DNA of 64,000 nucleotides from Arcicella aquatica (GTDB taxonomy: Bacteria > Bacteroidota > Bacteroidia > Cytophagales > Spirosomataceae), in the NCBI RefSeq assembly GCF_034928825.1, contig NZ_JAYFUL010000028.1:8819-72818 (forward strand). Direction: 5' to 3'. How positions within the stretch are numbered: the first letter of the stretch is position 1; every line of letters begins with the position of its first letter. The translations under genes were made by a program, and so were the position numbers. Under the pieces are notes generated by a model that worked only from the letters and a program-made list of their open reading frames with translations, was not told the DNA's origin and did not search any database. Positions 34,560 through 42,581 of the stretch are shown here, in pieces.

Positions 34560-35525
34560 CTAATATCTCTTAACTTTCAATTCTTGTAAACCTCCATCAA
34601 AATTAATGTTGATTTTTTTGCTAGCTTTTTCAAAATTTGGTGTTTCCCAATGTCCATTTTTTTGAATAAATCCATCAAAATCTTTAGAGTTTAGTCCACC
34701 ATCAATATCTATTCTACAACCAACAGCCTCTGGAATATTAAATTCGATAGAAGTCAAGCCTGATTCTACTTGTACATCTAAATTATCTACTTTGTCTCCT
34801 AGTTTAACATCCGTTTCAGTTACACCAGTTTTAATAGAAAGTTTTTTGACTTTATATTCACTCAAATCGAAGTCTGCTTTGCCTGCCCCAAATTCAAAAT
34901 TCATATCCCACAATACACTTGGGTTTAACTTTAAATTGATTTTGTTATGATTATCATCGCTAAGGTTAAAATGATTTTTCTTTCCTTTTAAAGCAAAAGC
35001 AATATTTGGATTGCTAGAATCGCCTGTTTTTTTAAGCGAGATATTACCAAAATTTAAGTCAGCATCAGCTTCTACTAAATCGTTTGAAGCACCATTAATG
35101 ACAAACTCTGCTGCACCACCTGTAAATTCAAACGTTGCAGATTTAACCTGTGGGCTCATTGATTCTACAAGTTTTTGCTTTGTTCCATTAAAATGATATT
35201 CCTCATTATCATTATTATTATCCTCATTGTCATCATCATTCAAGTCAATATGAACATCATGGTCGTTGAAAGCATGCTCTACCTTTTCTTTACAGCTCCT
35301 TACAATAACGATAGGAATAGCTATGCAAAGTAAAATAATGGTAATGACAGTAGCTGAACGACTGCTTTTGCCAATAAAAGCAACCAAGCCTAAATAGATT
35401 AACAAAAGTGGCCATAGTCTTGAGATTTCGTGCCAATTGATATTAAACCAACCAAACTCTTTTCCTAGAAATAGGAAACCAAGCAAGATTAAAAATCCTC
35501 CGGTAAAAATACTTTTTGAATTCAT
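34560..35525 (-). CDS. LiaF/LiaI-like membrane and C-terminal beta-repeat protein
   Basis: 321 residues. N-terminal half has three to four hydrophobic segments (FLILLGFLFLGKEFGWF, LWPLLLIYLGLVAFIG, VITIILLCIAIPIVIV) resembling LiaI/LiaF-like transmembrane regions, then an Asp/Asn-rich linker (DLNDDDNEDNNNDNEEYHF) and a soluble C-terminal half of about 200 residues with repeated strands (FEFTGGAAEFVINGASND, FEFGAGKADFDLSEYKV). Likely envelope-stress sensor. Pairs with the PspC gene located upstream on the same strand. Confidence 0.72.
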   Translation of the reverse strand: MNSKSIFTGGFLILLGFLFLGKEFGWFNINWHEISRLWPLLLIYLGLVAFIGKSSRSATVITIILLCIAIPIVIVRSCKEKVEHAFNDHDVHIDLNDDDNEDNNNDNEEYHFNGTKQKLVESMSPQVKSATFEFTGGAAEFVINGASNDLVEADADLNFGNISLKKTGDSSNPNIAFALKGKKNHFNLSDDNHNKINLKLNPSVLWDMNFEFGAGKADFDLSEYKVKKLSIKTGVTETDVKLGDKVDNLDVQVESGLTSIEFNIPEAVGCRIDIDGGLNSKDFDGFIQKNGHWETPNFEKASKKININFDGGLQELKVKRY

Positions 35526-35601
35526 CGTTAAAAGCGTTTAAGTTTTGAAGCCGTTATCAATAACCGTTGTCATATATTGATAACGGCCTCAAAATGTCGA
35601 T

Positions 35602-36045
35602 TTAGAAGTTAGTTTTGTCGTTATCGTTATTGAAGTTAATCTTATCTTTTTCTTTGAAGATAATATAACCACCCACACCGATTAAAATAAGAGGCCAGAA
35701 TTTGCCAAAGTCAAAATCAGGAATCCATTCGTCTAATAAGAATATCGTACCTAATACTATTAAAATAATGCCCCAAACTTTGCTTGAATCCTTTTTCATG
35801 TTAGTAAATGTTGTTGAGTTAAAATTTGAATCTTCTGGAGTACTTGTTGTTTCCCACTGATGTTTTACTGGCAATGCTATCCACAAGATAATATACATCC
35901 AGAAAAAAATACCATGAGTAAATATTAAACCCAAAAATAAAAGTAATCTGACTATTGATACATCAAAGCCGAAGCGTTCTGCTAGTCCAGCTGCTACACC
36001 CCCTAATTGTCCTTTTGAAGGTATGCGATAAAGAGAATCGTTCAT
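35602..36045 (-). CDS. PspC-domain membrane protein
   Basis: 147 residues. PspC core LGGVAAGLAERFGFDVSIVRLLLFLGLIF with its TM helix, then an HQWETTSTPEDSNFNS linker and two more TM-like helices (VWGIILIVLGTIFLLDEWIPD and FWPLILIGVGGYIIF) like the LiaI/PspC class. Likely inner-membrane envelope-stress component. It lies 76 bp upstream of the LiaF-like gene on the same strand and probably forms one operon with it. Confidence 0.85.
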   Translation of the reverse strand: MNDSLYRIPSKGQLGGVAAGLAERFGFDVSIVRLLLFLGLIFTHGIFFWMYIILWIALPVKHQWETTSTPEDSNFNSTTFTNMKKDSSKVWGIILIVLGTIFLLDEWIPDFDFGKFWPLILIGVGGYIIFKEKDKINFNNDNDKTNF

Positions 36046-36229
36046 GGTTGTCGTTGTTTAGTTTTTTTGTTTAGAGTTTTATAAAAATAGATTTAACAAT
36101 AATTTTAAATAGTTCTTTTCGTTTGATGGATGAAATTTATACCGACCTTAAAGATTATCAATCTGAAAATGAATAGACGGTACATTTTACTTTATGAATG
36201 GATTTTTTTGATGGCGAGTTTTAAAATAA

Positions 36230-36265
36230 AAAAATCCTTTGAGCGTTTTGGCCCAAAGGATTTTT
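36230..36265 (-). terminator. terminator after the coiled-coil protein gene
   Basis: Arms AAAAATCCTTTG and CAAAGGATTTTT around a 12 nt loop, followed on the minus strand by TTTTATTTTAAAA. It follows the stop of the gene at 36284. Confidence 0.8.
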
Positions 36266-36283
36266 AATGATGCTGTAAGTAAG

Positions 36284-36961
36284 TTATGGCTTTTTGAGTT
36301 TGAGTTTGGCTTCTTCTACCTTTTTTTGCTGATTCACAAGCCCTTCATTCATCAATAGCTGATCTTTTTTGTTTTGTTCTACTTCCATTTGTAGTCTTTC
36401 TAGCTCAAGTCTATTTTCTTCTATCTTCAACAAAAGCCTATCTTTTTCTTTTTTATTGTTTTCAATGGCTCTTGTCAGTTTGTCGGAAGTCGTTACAGAT
36501 TTAAGTTGTCTCGTTTTAATATCTTCCACATTCTTTTCTTCTATTCTCACCTCTTCATGGCGTTTTAGTACCTCTACAAAATCATTCAAAATCTTTTGGG
36601 CTGCTAAATACTTAGGATGCGAACCATTCACATATACCTCGTCGCCAAAACCTATTGAGAGGAAAATTTTACTTCTCCCTCTTTCGGTCGTAATTTTACT
36701 GACCACCATCACGGGGTCTGGCGAAATACTTGATATTCTAGCGCCCGTAATTCTAAAAACATTATTTCTACCTACTTCTACAATTCCGTATTTGGCAAGT
36801 TCATTTTGCCAACTTTGTTTGATGTACTTATCTTCGATAGAAACAGTTGTATATACTCCTTCTTTGGTGGCTCTATCTATTTCTTGGGTTCCCGAGAATA
36901 CTTGTGCACGAATACTTTGAATACTTATTAATAAAATAAAAACTAAACACAGCTTTTTCAT
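36284..36961 (-). CDS. exported coiled-coil protein of unknown function
   Basis: 225 residues with a signal peptide (MKKLCLVFILLISIQSIRAQ). Residues about 50-120 show mixed beta/alpha (VVSIEDKY, NVFRITGARISS, IFLSIGFGDEVYV), and residues 150-225 form a lysine/glutamate-rich coiled coil (ENNKKEKDRLLLKIEENRLELERLQMEVE). Unknown family, secreted to the periplasm. A long overlapping ORF on the opposite strand is rejected as a shadow. Followed by a clear terminator. Confidence 0.7.
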   Translation of the reverse strand: MKKLCLVFILLISIQSIRAQVFSGTQEIDRATKEGVYTTVSIEDKYIKQSWQNELAKYGIVEVGRNNVFRITGARISSISPDPVMVVSKITTERGRSKIFLSIGFGDEVYVNGSHPKYLAAQKILNDFVEVLKRHEEVRIEEKNVEDIKTRQLKSVTTSDKLTRAIENNKKEKDRLLLKIEENRLELERLQMEVEQNKKDQLLMNEGLVNQQKKVEEAKLKLKKP

Positions 36962-36980
36962 AAATAAAAAGAATGGTTAT

Positions 36981-37142
36981 TGAAGCTGTTTAAACTTTCC
37001 GTTTCTTAGGTGAAAGTATTGTATTTTTGAATTGATTTTTTCAAAATTTTCAAAGCATAGCATCGCTACGTTGAGTAAATTTTGGAACAAGCTATTCTAA
37101 AAGACTTAGTTTAACCCGAAAGGGAAAGTTTAAACAGCTTCA
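36981..37142. repeat. second TIR element family, copy A (long form)
   Basis: 20 bp perfect terminal inverted repeats TGAAGCTGTTTAAACTTTCC and GGAAAGTTTAAACAGCTTCA. It lies in the divergent spacer between the coiled-coil gene and the GH130 gene. Copy B at 40851-40936 lacks exactly 76 bp (37021-37096 here). Confidence 0.8.
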
Positions 37143-37287
37143 TTATAAATGATTTGGTTAAATGCTTTTGCAAGTTAAGATGCTAAGGTTGTTTCAACAA
37201 AATAAGCCAACGTTAAATTAACCTATAATACCGATTAACTTGTAGATAATTTTAGATAGATTTATAAAAACAATCATCAAATATCCA

Positions 37288-38382
37288 ATGAAATTAAAAT
37301 TACTTCTCTTTTTCAGCGTCATTGCCCATTTGGCGGTGGCTCAAAATACAGATTGGTCTTTAAAAGGCTTTTCTAAACCCAAAGAAAATCCAATTTTAAT
37401 GGCCGACTCTAGCTATGTGTTTGCTTGTCCGATGACTAATACGTCGGTAAAATGGCAAAAAGCAGATGTTTTTAATCCCGCAGCTATTGTTAGAAACGGA
37501 AAAGTATATGTTTTATTTCGAGCAGAAGATATACCCGGCACAAAAATAGGCTTTCGTACTTCTAGGATAGGGCTAGCAGTGAGCAATGATGGCATTCATT
37601 TTACAAGAAGAAAAACGCCCGTATTATTTCCTGCGAAAGACGAATTTTCTAAATATGATAATCCTGGGGGATGCGAAGACCCACGGATTGTACAACGGGC
37701 AGATGGTACGTATGTCGTAGCCTATACTGCTTGGAATAGAGATGTTGCCAGACTTTGTATTGCAAGTTCTAAAGACTTAGTTCATTGGAAAAAACATGGC
37801 CCTGCTTTTGGAAAAGCCTATGATGGTAAATTCGTGAATATATGGTCGAAGTCAGGTTCAATTGTTACTAAAATGGAAAATGGTAAGATTACGGCTACTA
37901 AAATTAAGGGTAAATATTGGATGTATTGGGGAGAAAAAGGAGTTAATATCGCCACTTCCGATGATTTAATTAATTGGACACCGCTAGTAGAAACAAACGG
38001 AGAATTGAAATTTGTCATCAATACCAGAGCAGGGAAGTTTGATAGCGATTTAACAGAACCTGGCCCGCCAGCGATATTGACTGACAAAGGAATTTTATTA
38101 TTATACAATGGCAAGAATGCCAACGGAGACACAAGGGACATGAAACTTCCTGCCGAAACCTATTCGGGTGGGCAAGTACTTTTTGATGTCAACGACCCTA
38201 CAAAAGTGATAGAAAGACTTGATGAATGTTTTATCAAACCAAATTTGCCTCATGAGATGCGTGGGCAATACAAAGCTGGCACTACCTTTATTGAAGGCTT
38301 GGTCTTTTTTAAGCAAAAATGGTTTCTATATTATGGCACTGCCGATAGTATGGTGGGTGTTGCTGTGAAAAATGGTTTGTAA
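37288..38382 (+). CDS. glycoside hydrolase family 130 protein
   Basis: 364 residues with a signal peptide (LLLFFSVIAHLAVAQ), so secreted. A five-bladed beta-propeller of GH130: VFNPAAIVRNGKVYVLFRAED, SRIGLAVSNDG and the catalytic GGCEDPRI with Asp131. GH130 members phosphorylyse or hydrolyse beta-mannosides; the secreted location argues against a phosphate-dependent reaction that needs cytosolic phosphate and suits a hydrolase (inference). No SusCD genes lie beside it. A perfect palindromic terminator follows. Confidence 0.88.
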   Translation: MKLKLLLFFSVIAHLAVAQNTDWSLKGFSKPKENPILMADSSYVFACPMTNTSVKWQKADVFNPAAIVRNGKVYVLFRAEDIPGTKIGFRTSRIGLAVSNDGIHFTRRKTPVLFPAKDEFSKYDNPGGCEDPRIVQRADGTYVVAYTAWNRDVARLCIASSKDLVHWKKHGPAFGKAYDGKFVNIWSKSGSIVTKMENGKITATKIKGKYWMYWGEKGVNIATSDDLINWTPLVETNGELKFVINTRAGKFDSDLTEPGPPAILTDKGILLLYNGKNANGDTRDMKLPAETYSGGQVLFDVNDPTKVIERLDECFIKPNLPHEMRGQYKAGTTFIEGLVFFKQKWFLYYGTADSMVGVAVKNGL

Positions 38383-38401
38383 AATAGCTTTTATACACCA
38401 T

Positions 38402-38441
38402 TTATCCCTAGCGAGGGACTTAAGTCCCTCGCTAGGGATAA
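38402..38441. terminator. 40 bp perfect palindrome, CTAGCGAGGGA family, copy 1
   Basis: Arms TTATCCCTAGCGAGGGACTT and AAGTCCCTCGCTAGGGATAA, 19 bp after the GH130 stop and facing the decayed molybdoprotein gene. Two more copies are at 47203-47246 and 53314-53359. Confidence 0.75.
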
Positions 38442-38471
38442 GGCTTGAAAACTCATGGTATGACAACCAAA

Positions 38472-38815
38472 TTAATCCTTCGCAAAGCGCACAATAAGAT
38501 TAGTTACTTCAAAAATACAACGAGCAGGCTTTTTTTCGTCTGGAACAATAATCCTAAAAGGACCTCTGCCATTTGGCAGAGGTTCCCCTTCCATTTGGCC
38601 AGCTAAGATAATTACCCTATCAATAAAACTAGCATCTAATTCGGCTAACGAAAAAAGCACTTCATAACCATCAGCCCGCTTTTACGATAAGGTATTTACT
38701 TAAATTTTCACCTCTTAGCTGTTTGCCTAAAGTAACACCAGCCTTGCCTAATATTTCTGTTACAGGTACTCCCGAATATTTATAAACTTTTCCGTTGTGG
38801 TAGTACAAGAAATTT
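38472..38815 (-). pseudogene. decayed molybdopterin-dependent oxidoreductase-like gene
   Basis: On the minus strand a first frame (from about 38815) reads YYHNGKVYKYSGVPVTEILGKAGVT ... LIVKA, then shifts frame near 38680 and continues as VLFSLAELDASFIDRVIILAGQMEGEPLPNGRGPFRIIVPDEKKPAR. Joined, it matches the C-terminal part of small exported molybdopterin-binding oxidoreductase-like proteins. It has a TAA just upstream, no start codon and a base-loss frameshift, so it is a remnant. A MocA-like gene is next to it. Confidence 0.75.
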
Positions 38816-38977
38816 TATGATTTTAATTGATGAAGCTATGAGGAGTATTAAGCTACTGAATGACACAAATAGGATGGTTGAATATCTGACCAATACTTTG
38901 TAATTAACAAAACAGTATTGGAATTCCAGTCGAGACCGTTAAATTAGTTTGTGAATAGGTTTCTTCGTATAAAAACT

Positions 38978-39580
38978 ATGAAAATTTCATCTTTAATCTT
39001 GGCTGCGGGTAGCTCAAGTCGTTTGGGTAGTCCTAAGCAATTGGTAGAATACCAAGGAGAAATGCTTGTAAGCAAAATTACCCGTGTGGCATTAGCAGTA
39101 ACAGAAGAGGTATTAGTAGTGTTAGGAGCCAACGAAAAACTAATTCGACCTGAATTAAACAACTTACTTCAAGAAAATACCTCACGATTACAAATAAAAA
39201 CCAATCCTGAATGGCATAAAGGTATGGGAAACTCTATAAGTTTTGGCGTACAAGCACTTGCAGAAAAATCAGATGCCATTTTGATACTATTGTGCGACCA
39301 ACCTTTTGTAAAGCAAGGGATTATGCAAAAAATGTTGCAACTTTTTGCAAATCAACATCATTCAATCGTTGCCTGTAAGTATGCGAATCAACTGGGCGTG
39401 CCAATCTTATTTGACAAAAAATATTTTCCAAGATTAATACAATTAGATGGAGACAGCGGCGCAAAAGCAATTTTGAAGGATTATCGGGATGAAATTATAA
39501 GTATAGATTTTCCAGAAGGGATATATGATATTGACACACAGGAAGATATAAATAAGCTTAAAACGCATAATAATGCTTGA
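38978..39580 (+). CDS. molybdenum cofactor cytidylyltransferase-like nucleotidyltransferase
   Basis: About 200 residues from the ATG at 38978 (MKISSLILAAGSSSRLGSPKQLVEYQGEML), which starts on the canonical NTP-binding loop; a longer in-frame start adds a poor leader. Other motifs: LLCDQPFV (the DQPF stretch common in MocA), QLGVPILFDKKYF and LDGDSGAKAIL. MocA-like proteins transfer CMP or AMP/GMP to the molybdenum cofactor, or act on sugars. Its neighbour is a decayed molybdoprotein, which favours the cofactor role, but other substrates are possible. Confidence 0.8.
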   Translation: MKISSLILAAGSSSRLGSPKQLVEYQGEMLVSKITRVALAVTEEVLVVLGANEKLIRPELNNLLQENTSRLQIKTNPEWHKGMGNSISFGVQALAEKSDAILILLCDQPFVKQGIMQKMLQLFANQHHSIVACKYANQLGVPILFDKKYFPRLIQLDGDSGAKAILKDYRDEIISIDFPEGIYDIDTQEDINKLKTHNNA

Positions 39581-39936
39581 AAACAAAAAAGCCGAAGTGT
39601 TAGCTCCGACTTTTTGAAAAATAATCTCGTGGATGATAATGAGTTTTCTGGCGGGATGACTGTAAATCCAGATTATTTTTATTAATGGATCACGTTAAAA
39701 TGGTGGTTAAGCACAAAGAAACAGCTTTGGCAGAGACAAGAATAACTCAATAAAATACGAATGACGGTTTTTATTTGTTATCTTACTTTAACAGTAATTT
39801 CTCATGCAAAGATATGCAATGTTTAGCTCCCTAGGAATAGCCAAAGTGTCTATTTTACACAATTTGTACAAGTATTTTAGGATAAAATACTTATGTGAGT
39901 TTTTTGTTCTAAAATTTTCTAAAATTCTACAAGATA
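39581..39936. other. spacer between MocA-like and LuxR genes
   Basis: 356 bp without a gene. An imperfect hairpin (AAAAAAGCCGAA ... TCCGACTTTTT) at about 39587-39617 may end the MocA-like transcript, but pairing has mismatches. The rest shows a stretch AATACGAATGACGG and AT-rich DNA; no promoter identified. Confidence 0.4.
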
Positions 39937-40740
39937 ATGGAGCCTCTTTCAAAAAATTCTATCGAACTATTGTTTAGTAAATGTTTGGATGCTGTGAGTC
40001 AGGTAGCAGGAAATGCTACTGAGAAGTCAGTTGAAAAATATTTACAAGACTTAGGCTTTTTTTGCATAGCTTCTACTTTACCTAGTGCAGTTTACCAAAT
40101 TCTGGATATGCGCACGCTCAACTTTAAATTTGTGGCTAATACGGAATTGGCCTTGGGGATTCATCCCGATGAATTTATTGAAAAAGGTATTCAGAAAGTG
40201 TTGACGATGATGGTGCCTACTATACAAAATGTATCGGCCGTTCCAGAATTATTACAATTTATGTACAATTCTATCAAGGAAGCTCCCCGTGAAATCCGTG
40301 AAAGTTTTGTGGCATACGGATATGGGTTGCAGTATTTTAGGCCGAGCAAAAAACCTTTTCATTCACTGGTTCAATTAATTGGTTTAGAGTTTGATGAAGA
40401 AGGTTTACCTACTGTCTGTTTTATGATAGACCAAGATATTGAGCATTTAGTAAAGAAATTAGATAATTATTTAGGACGAGTAAGTTTTAGAAAAGGTGAT
40501 TTTGTTACTACCTTTTTTTCCTCAGAAATGCAGTTAAAAAAGCAGGATATTTTTTCGGATAGGGAAATAGACGTTTTAAAAATGCTATTAAGGGGGTATG
40601 AATCGAAGCAAATTGGAGAAAGATTGTTTATTCGCTCCAATACAGTAGATAACCATCGGAAAAATATGATTCGTAAACTGGGTGCCCGCGATACCACCGC
40701 TCTAGTACAATTAACTAAACTTCTGGGAATTCTAAAATAA
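39937..40740 (+). CDS. LuxR family regulator with N-terminal sensor-like region
   Basis: 267 residues. The C-terminal 65 residues form a LuxR/FixJ helix-turn-helix: FSDREIDVLKMLLRGYESKQIGERLFIRSNTVDNHRKNMIRKLGARDTTALV. The N-terminal 200 residues resemble a PAS-like sensor of Bacteroidota LuxR regulators rather than a receiver: there is no phosphorylatable DD motif. Hence probably ligand- rather than phosphorylation-responsive. The next gene downstream (PurL-like) begins 215 bp later, after a TIR element; whether it is a target is unclear. Confidence 0.8.
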   Translation: MEPLSKNSIELLFSKCLDAVSQVAGNATEKSVEKYLQDLGFFCIASTLPSAVYQILDMRTLNFKFVANTELALGIHPDEFIEKGIQKVLTMMVPTIQNVSAVPELLQFMYNSIKEAPREIRESFVAYGYGLQYFRPSKKPFHSLVQLIGLEFDEEGLPTVCFMIDQDIEHLVKKLDNYLGRVSFRKGDFVTTFFSSEMQLKKQDIFSDREIDVLKMLLRGYESKQIGERLFIRSNTVDNHRKNMIRKLGARDTTALVQLTKLLGILK

Positions 40741-40850
40741 GTAAACACTAACAGCATTACCGTATGATTTTTAATTTACTCATTGCTCGAAATATATTTA
40801 CCTTTGCATAAACCAATATTGATTATTTGCTAAAAATAAATAATTGATAA

Positions 40851-40936
40851 TGAAGCTGTTTAAACTTTCCGTTTCTGAGGTGAAAGTATTCTAAAAGACT
40901 TAGTTTAACCCGAAAGGGAAAGTTTAAACAGCTTCA
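40851..40936. repeat. second TIR element family, copy B (short form)
   Basis: Terminal repeats identical to copy A, total 86 bp. The boundary with copy A shows TATT on both sides of the 76 bp difference. The right end is 19 bp upstream of the next gene's GTG start, so it is probably part of that gene's leader. Confidence 0.8.
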
Positions 40937-40955
40937 ATGATAAGATACAGCCAAA

Positions 40956-42044
40956 GTGAAACAGCAAGAAACTATCCAACAGTTGATACTACCAACGAGC
41001 GATATTATTAAACAACTAGCTATCCTCCCCGAAGAGTTTGATAAGGTTATGATAATCTTAAAACGTATGTTTGAGGTAGTTCAAAAAGAGTATATTCCTA
41101 AGGGGGATTTTGATAAAGGGACTTTGAACGATACACAACTTGGTGTTGCAACGGATGCTAACGAACAAGAATTTACGAAATTTAGTATCGATGCTGTAGA
41201 GGATGTGAAAGACGAAGAGATAGTTTTGGTAGCGCAACATCTTTTAACACAACCTACTATTCGTGCTAAAGCATGGATTTCTAAGCCAGATGATATAATG
41301 TTCGAGGATGGAAAAAAGAAGCTTCCTACTAATACCGTTATTATAAAAGTACCTAATTCAGATAAATATGTTATAGCGACGGCTGTCGGTAATGTTCATG
41401 ACCTAACCGCAGAACAAGGTTATACCGTTGGTGTGGCAAAAGCATCACGAAATATTGTTTGTGCGGGTGGGAAGCCTGTAGCTATTACTAATTATTTGCC
41501 ATCTCAACCCATCATGATAGGTGTTTTAGAAAAAGCAGCTAATATGATGACGATTGATTTCAAGCATGAAGGCGATTTGATATATTTAATAGGTGCTTCT
41601 AAAAATGACATTACTTCTTCTGAATACTTACATGCTTATAAAAACATACAAGCTTCAGTTCCTTCAGTTTTAGATGTGCAAGAAGAAAAAAATATTCAGG
41701 ACGTAGTAACACAATTAATTGAAAATAAAGCTATTCAGTCGGCCCTTAGTGTATCGAGTGGAGGCTTGTTTGTAGCATTGGCTGAGTCTGCAATGGCTAA
41801 TAATTTAGGATTTAGCATCAGAACAAACTCGGCTTTCCGTAAAGATGCTTTTTTGTTTGGTGAAGCGCACAGTCGCGTATTGGTATCAATTACACTAGAC
41901 CAATATGCCCTTTTTGATGCCACCATAGCAGCAACGGATGTGAAAGCAAGTTTCTTAGGAAAAGTAAAGAAGGGCAATTTTGTGATTGATGCTGAAACAA
42001 TTATGACTACATCTAAAGCAAAAGATTTGATTGCGAAAACTTAG
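40956..42044 (+). CDS. PurL C-terminal-half-like (AIR-synthase-related) protein
   Basis: 362 residues from a GTG. It resembles the second half of phosphoribosylformylglycinamidine synthase PurL: TNTVIIKVPNSDKYVIATAVGN (about 125-147), GVAKASRNIVCAGGKPVAITNYL, DLIYLIGASKNDITSSEYL and GGLFVALAESAM. The AIRS active-site signature normally HDxSDGGL reads LSVSSGGL here, so catalytic residues are changed. Only one of the two AIRS-type lobes is present; a full PurL is about 740 residues. Its role may be non-catalytic. The TIR element directly before it suggests leader control. Confidence 0.7.
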   Translation: MKQQETIQQLILPTSDIIKQLAILPEEFDKVMIILKRMFEVVQKEYIPKGDFDKGTLNDTQLGVATDANEQEFTKFSIDAVEDVKDEEIVLVAQHLLTQPTIRAKAWISKPDDIMFEDGKKKLPTNTVIIKVPNSDKYVIATAVGNVHDLTAEQGYTVGVAKASRNIVCAGGKPVAITNYLPSQPIMIGVLEKAANMMTIDFKHEGDLIYLIGASKNDITSSEYLHAYKNIQASVPSVLDVQEEKNIQDVVTQLIENKAIQSALSVSSGGLFVALAESAMANNLGFSIRTNSAFRKDAFLFGEAHSRVLVSITLDQYALFDATIAATDVKASFLGKVKKGNFVIDAETIMTTSKAKDLIAKT

Positions 42045-42078
42045 TTGATTTACAGAACTGAGCAAGTATTGATAAAAA

Positions 42079-42326
42079 CATGAGTCATCCCGAATTTTTC
42101 CTAAAATTGTTCGTTTTGGAGACAATTTGAGAGGTTTTCTACTTAATTATCGTCTAGTCCTTACTTTTCTTTCCTTGATGAAAGAAAAGTAACAAAAGAA
42201 AATCAAGAATTCCTAAACTCGCTCCGCTCAAACAGTAGGAATTCGGTGTTCATCAATCATAAAAAAGCGGTCGAAATTTGTTTTTCGACCGCTTTTTTAT
42301 GATTTTGAAATTCGGGATGACTCATG
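42079..42326 (-). repeat. TIR-bearing three-hairpin element, copy 3 (inverted)
   Basis: Ends CATGAGTCATCCCGAATTTT ... AAATTCGGGATGACTCATG; opposite orientation to copies 1 and 2, with the GCGGTC/GACCGC hairpin near the right end (42266-42303) and the TTACTTTTCTTTC hairpin near the left. The TTACTTTT stem has paired changes relative to copies 1 and 2. Between convergent genes. Confidence 0.85.
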
Positions 42327-42356
42327 TTAATTAAAAACCTGAATTTTCACTAAGGA

Positions 42357-42542
42357 TTAATCAATCAGTTTATGCTTTTTGTTATATTCTACAATAAATA
42401 TGATTATCTCGCCAATAATACCCACTGTCGCAGTGAAGGTATCTCCCAACCAAATTAATAAAAAGGCAAAAACGATAAACAAGATAATCAACTGAGCAGT
42501 TGAAAGTTCGTTGTCTTCTGAATGTTGTGTTGAATTTGACAT
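42357..42542 (-). CDS. small membrane protein
   Basis: 61 residues with two hydrophobic segments (LIILFIVFAFLLIWLGDTF and VGIIGEIIIFIVEY), a short hydrophilic N-terminus (NSTQHSEDNELST) and a charged tail NKKHKLID. Start ATG is 39 bp from the divergent DUF922 gene. Likely real because of codon use and the clean membrane pattern, but unrecognised and without homologue call. Confidence 0.55.
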   Translation of the reverse strand: MSNSTQHSEDNELSTAQLIILFIVFAFLLIWLGDTFTATVGIIGEIIIFIVEYNKKHKLID

Positions 42543-42581
42543 CGCTAGAAAATTTTGTGAATATATAATTTATACTAAGAT

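Noticed and set aside
36369..36920. 183-codon open frame on the + strand across the coiled-coil gene
   Set aside because: Antisense to a gene with a signal peptide, coiled coil and terminator; composition is Ser/Phe-rich as expected for a shadow.
39587..39617. Intrinsic terminator after the MocA-like gene
   Set aside because: Stem has mismatches and no clear T-run; kept only as a possibility in the spacer entry.
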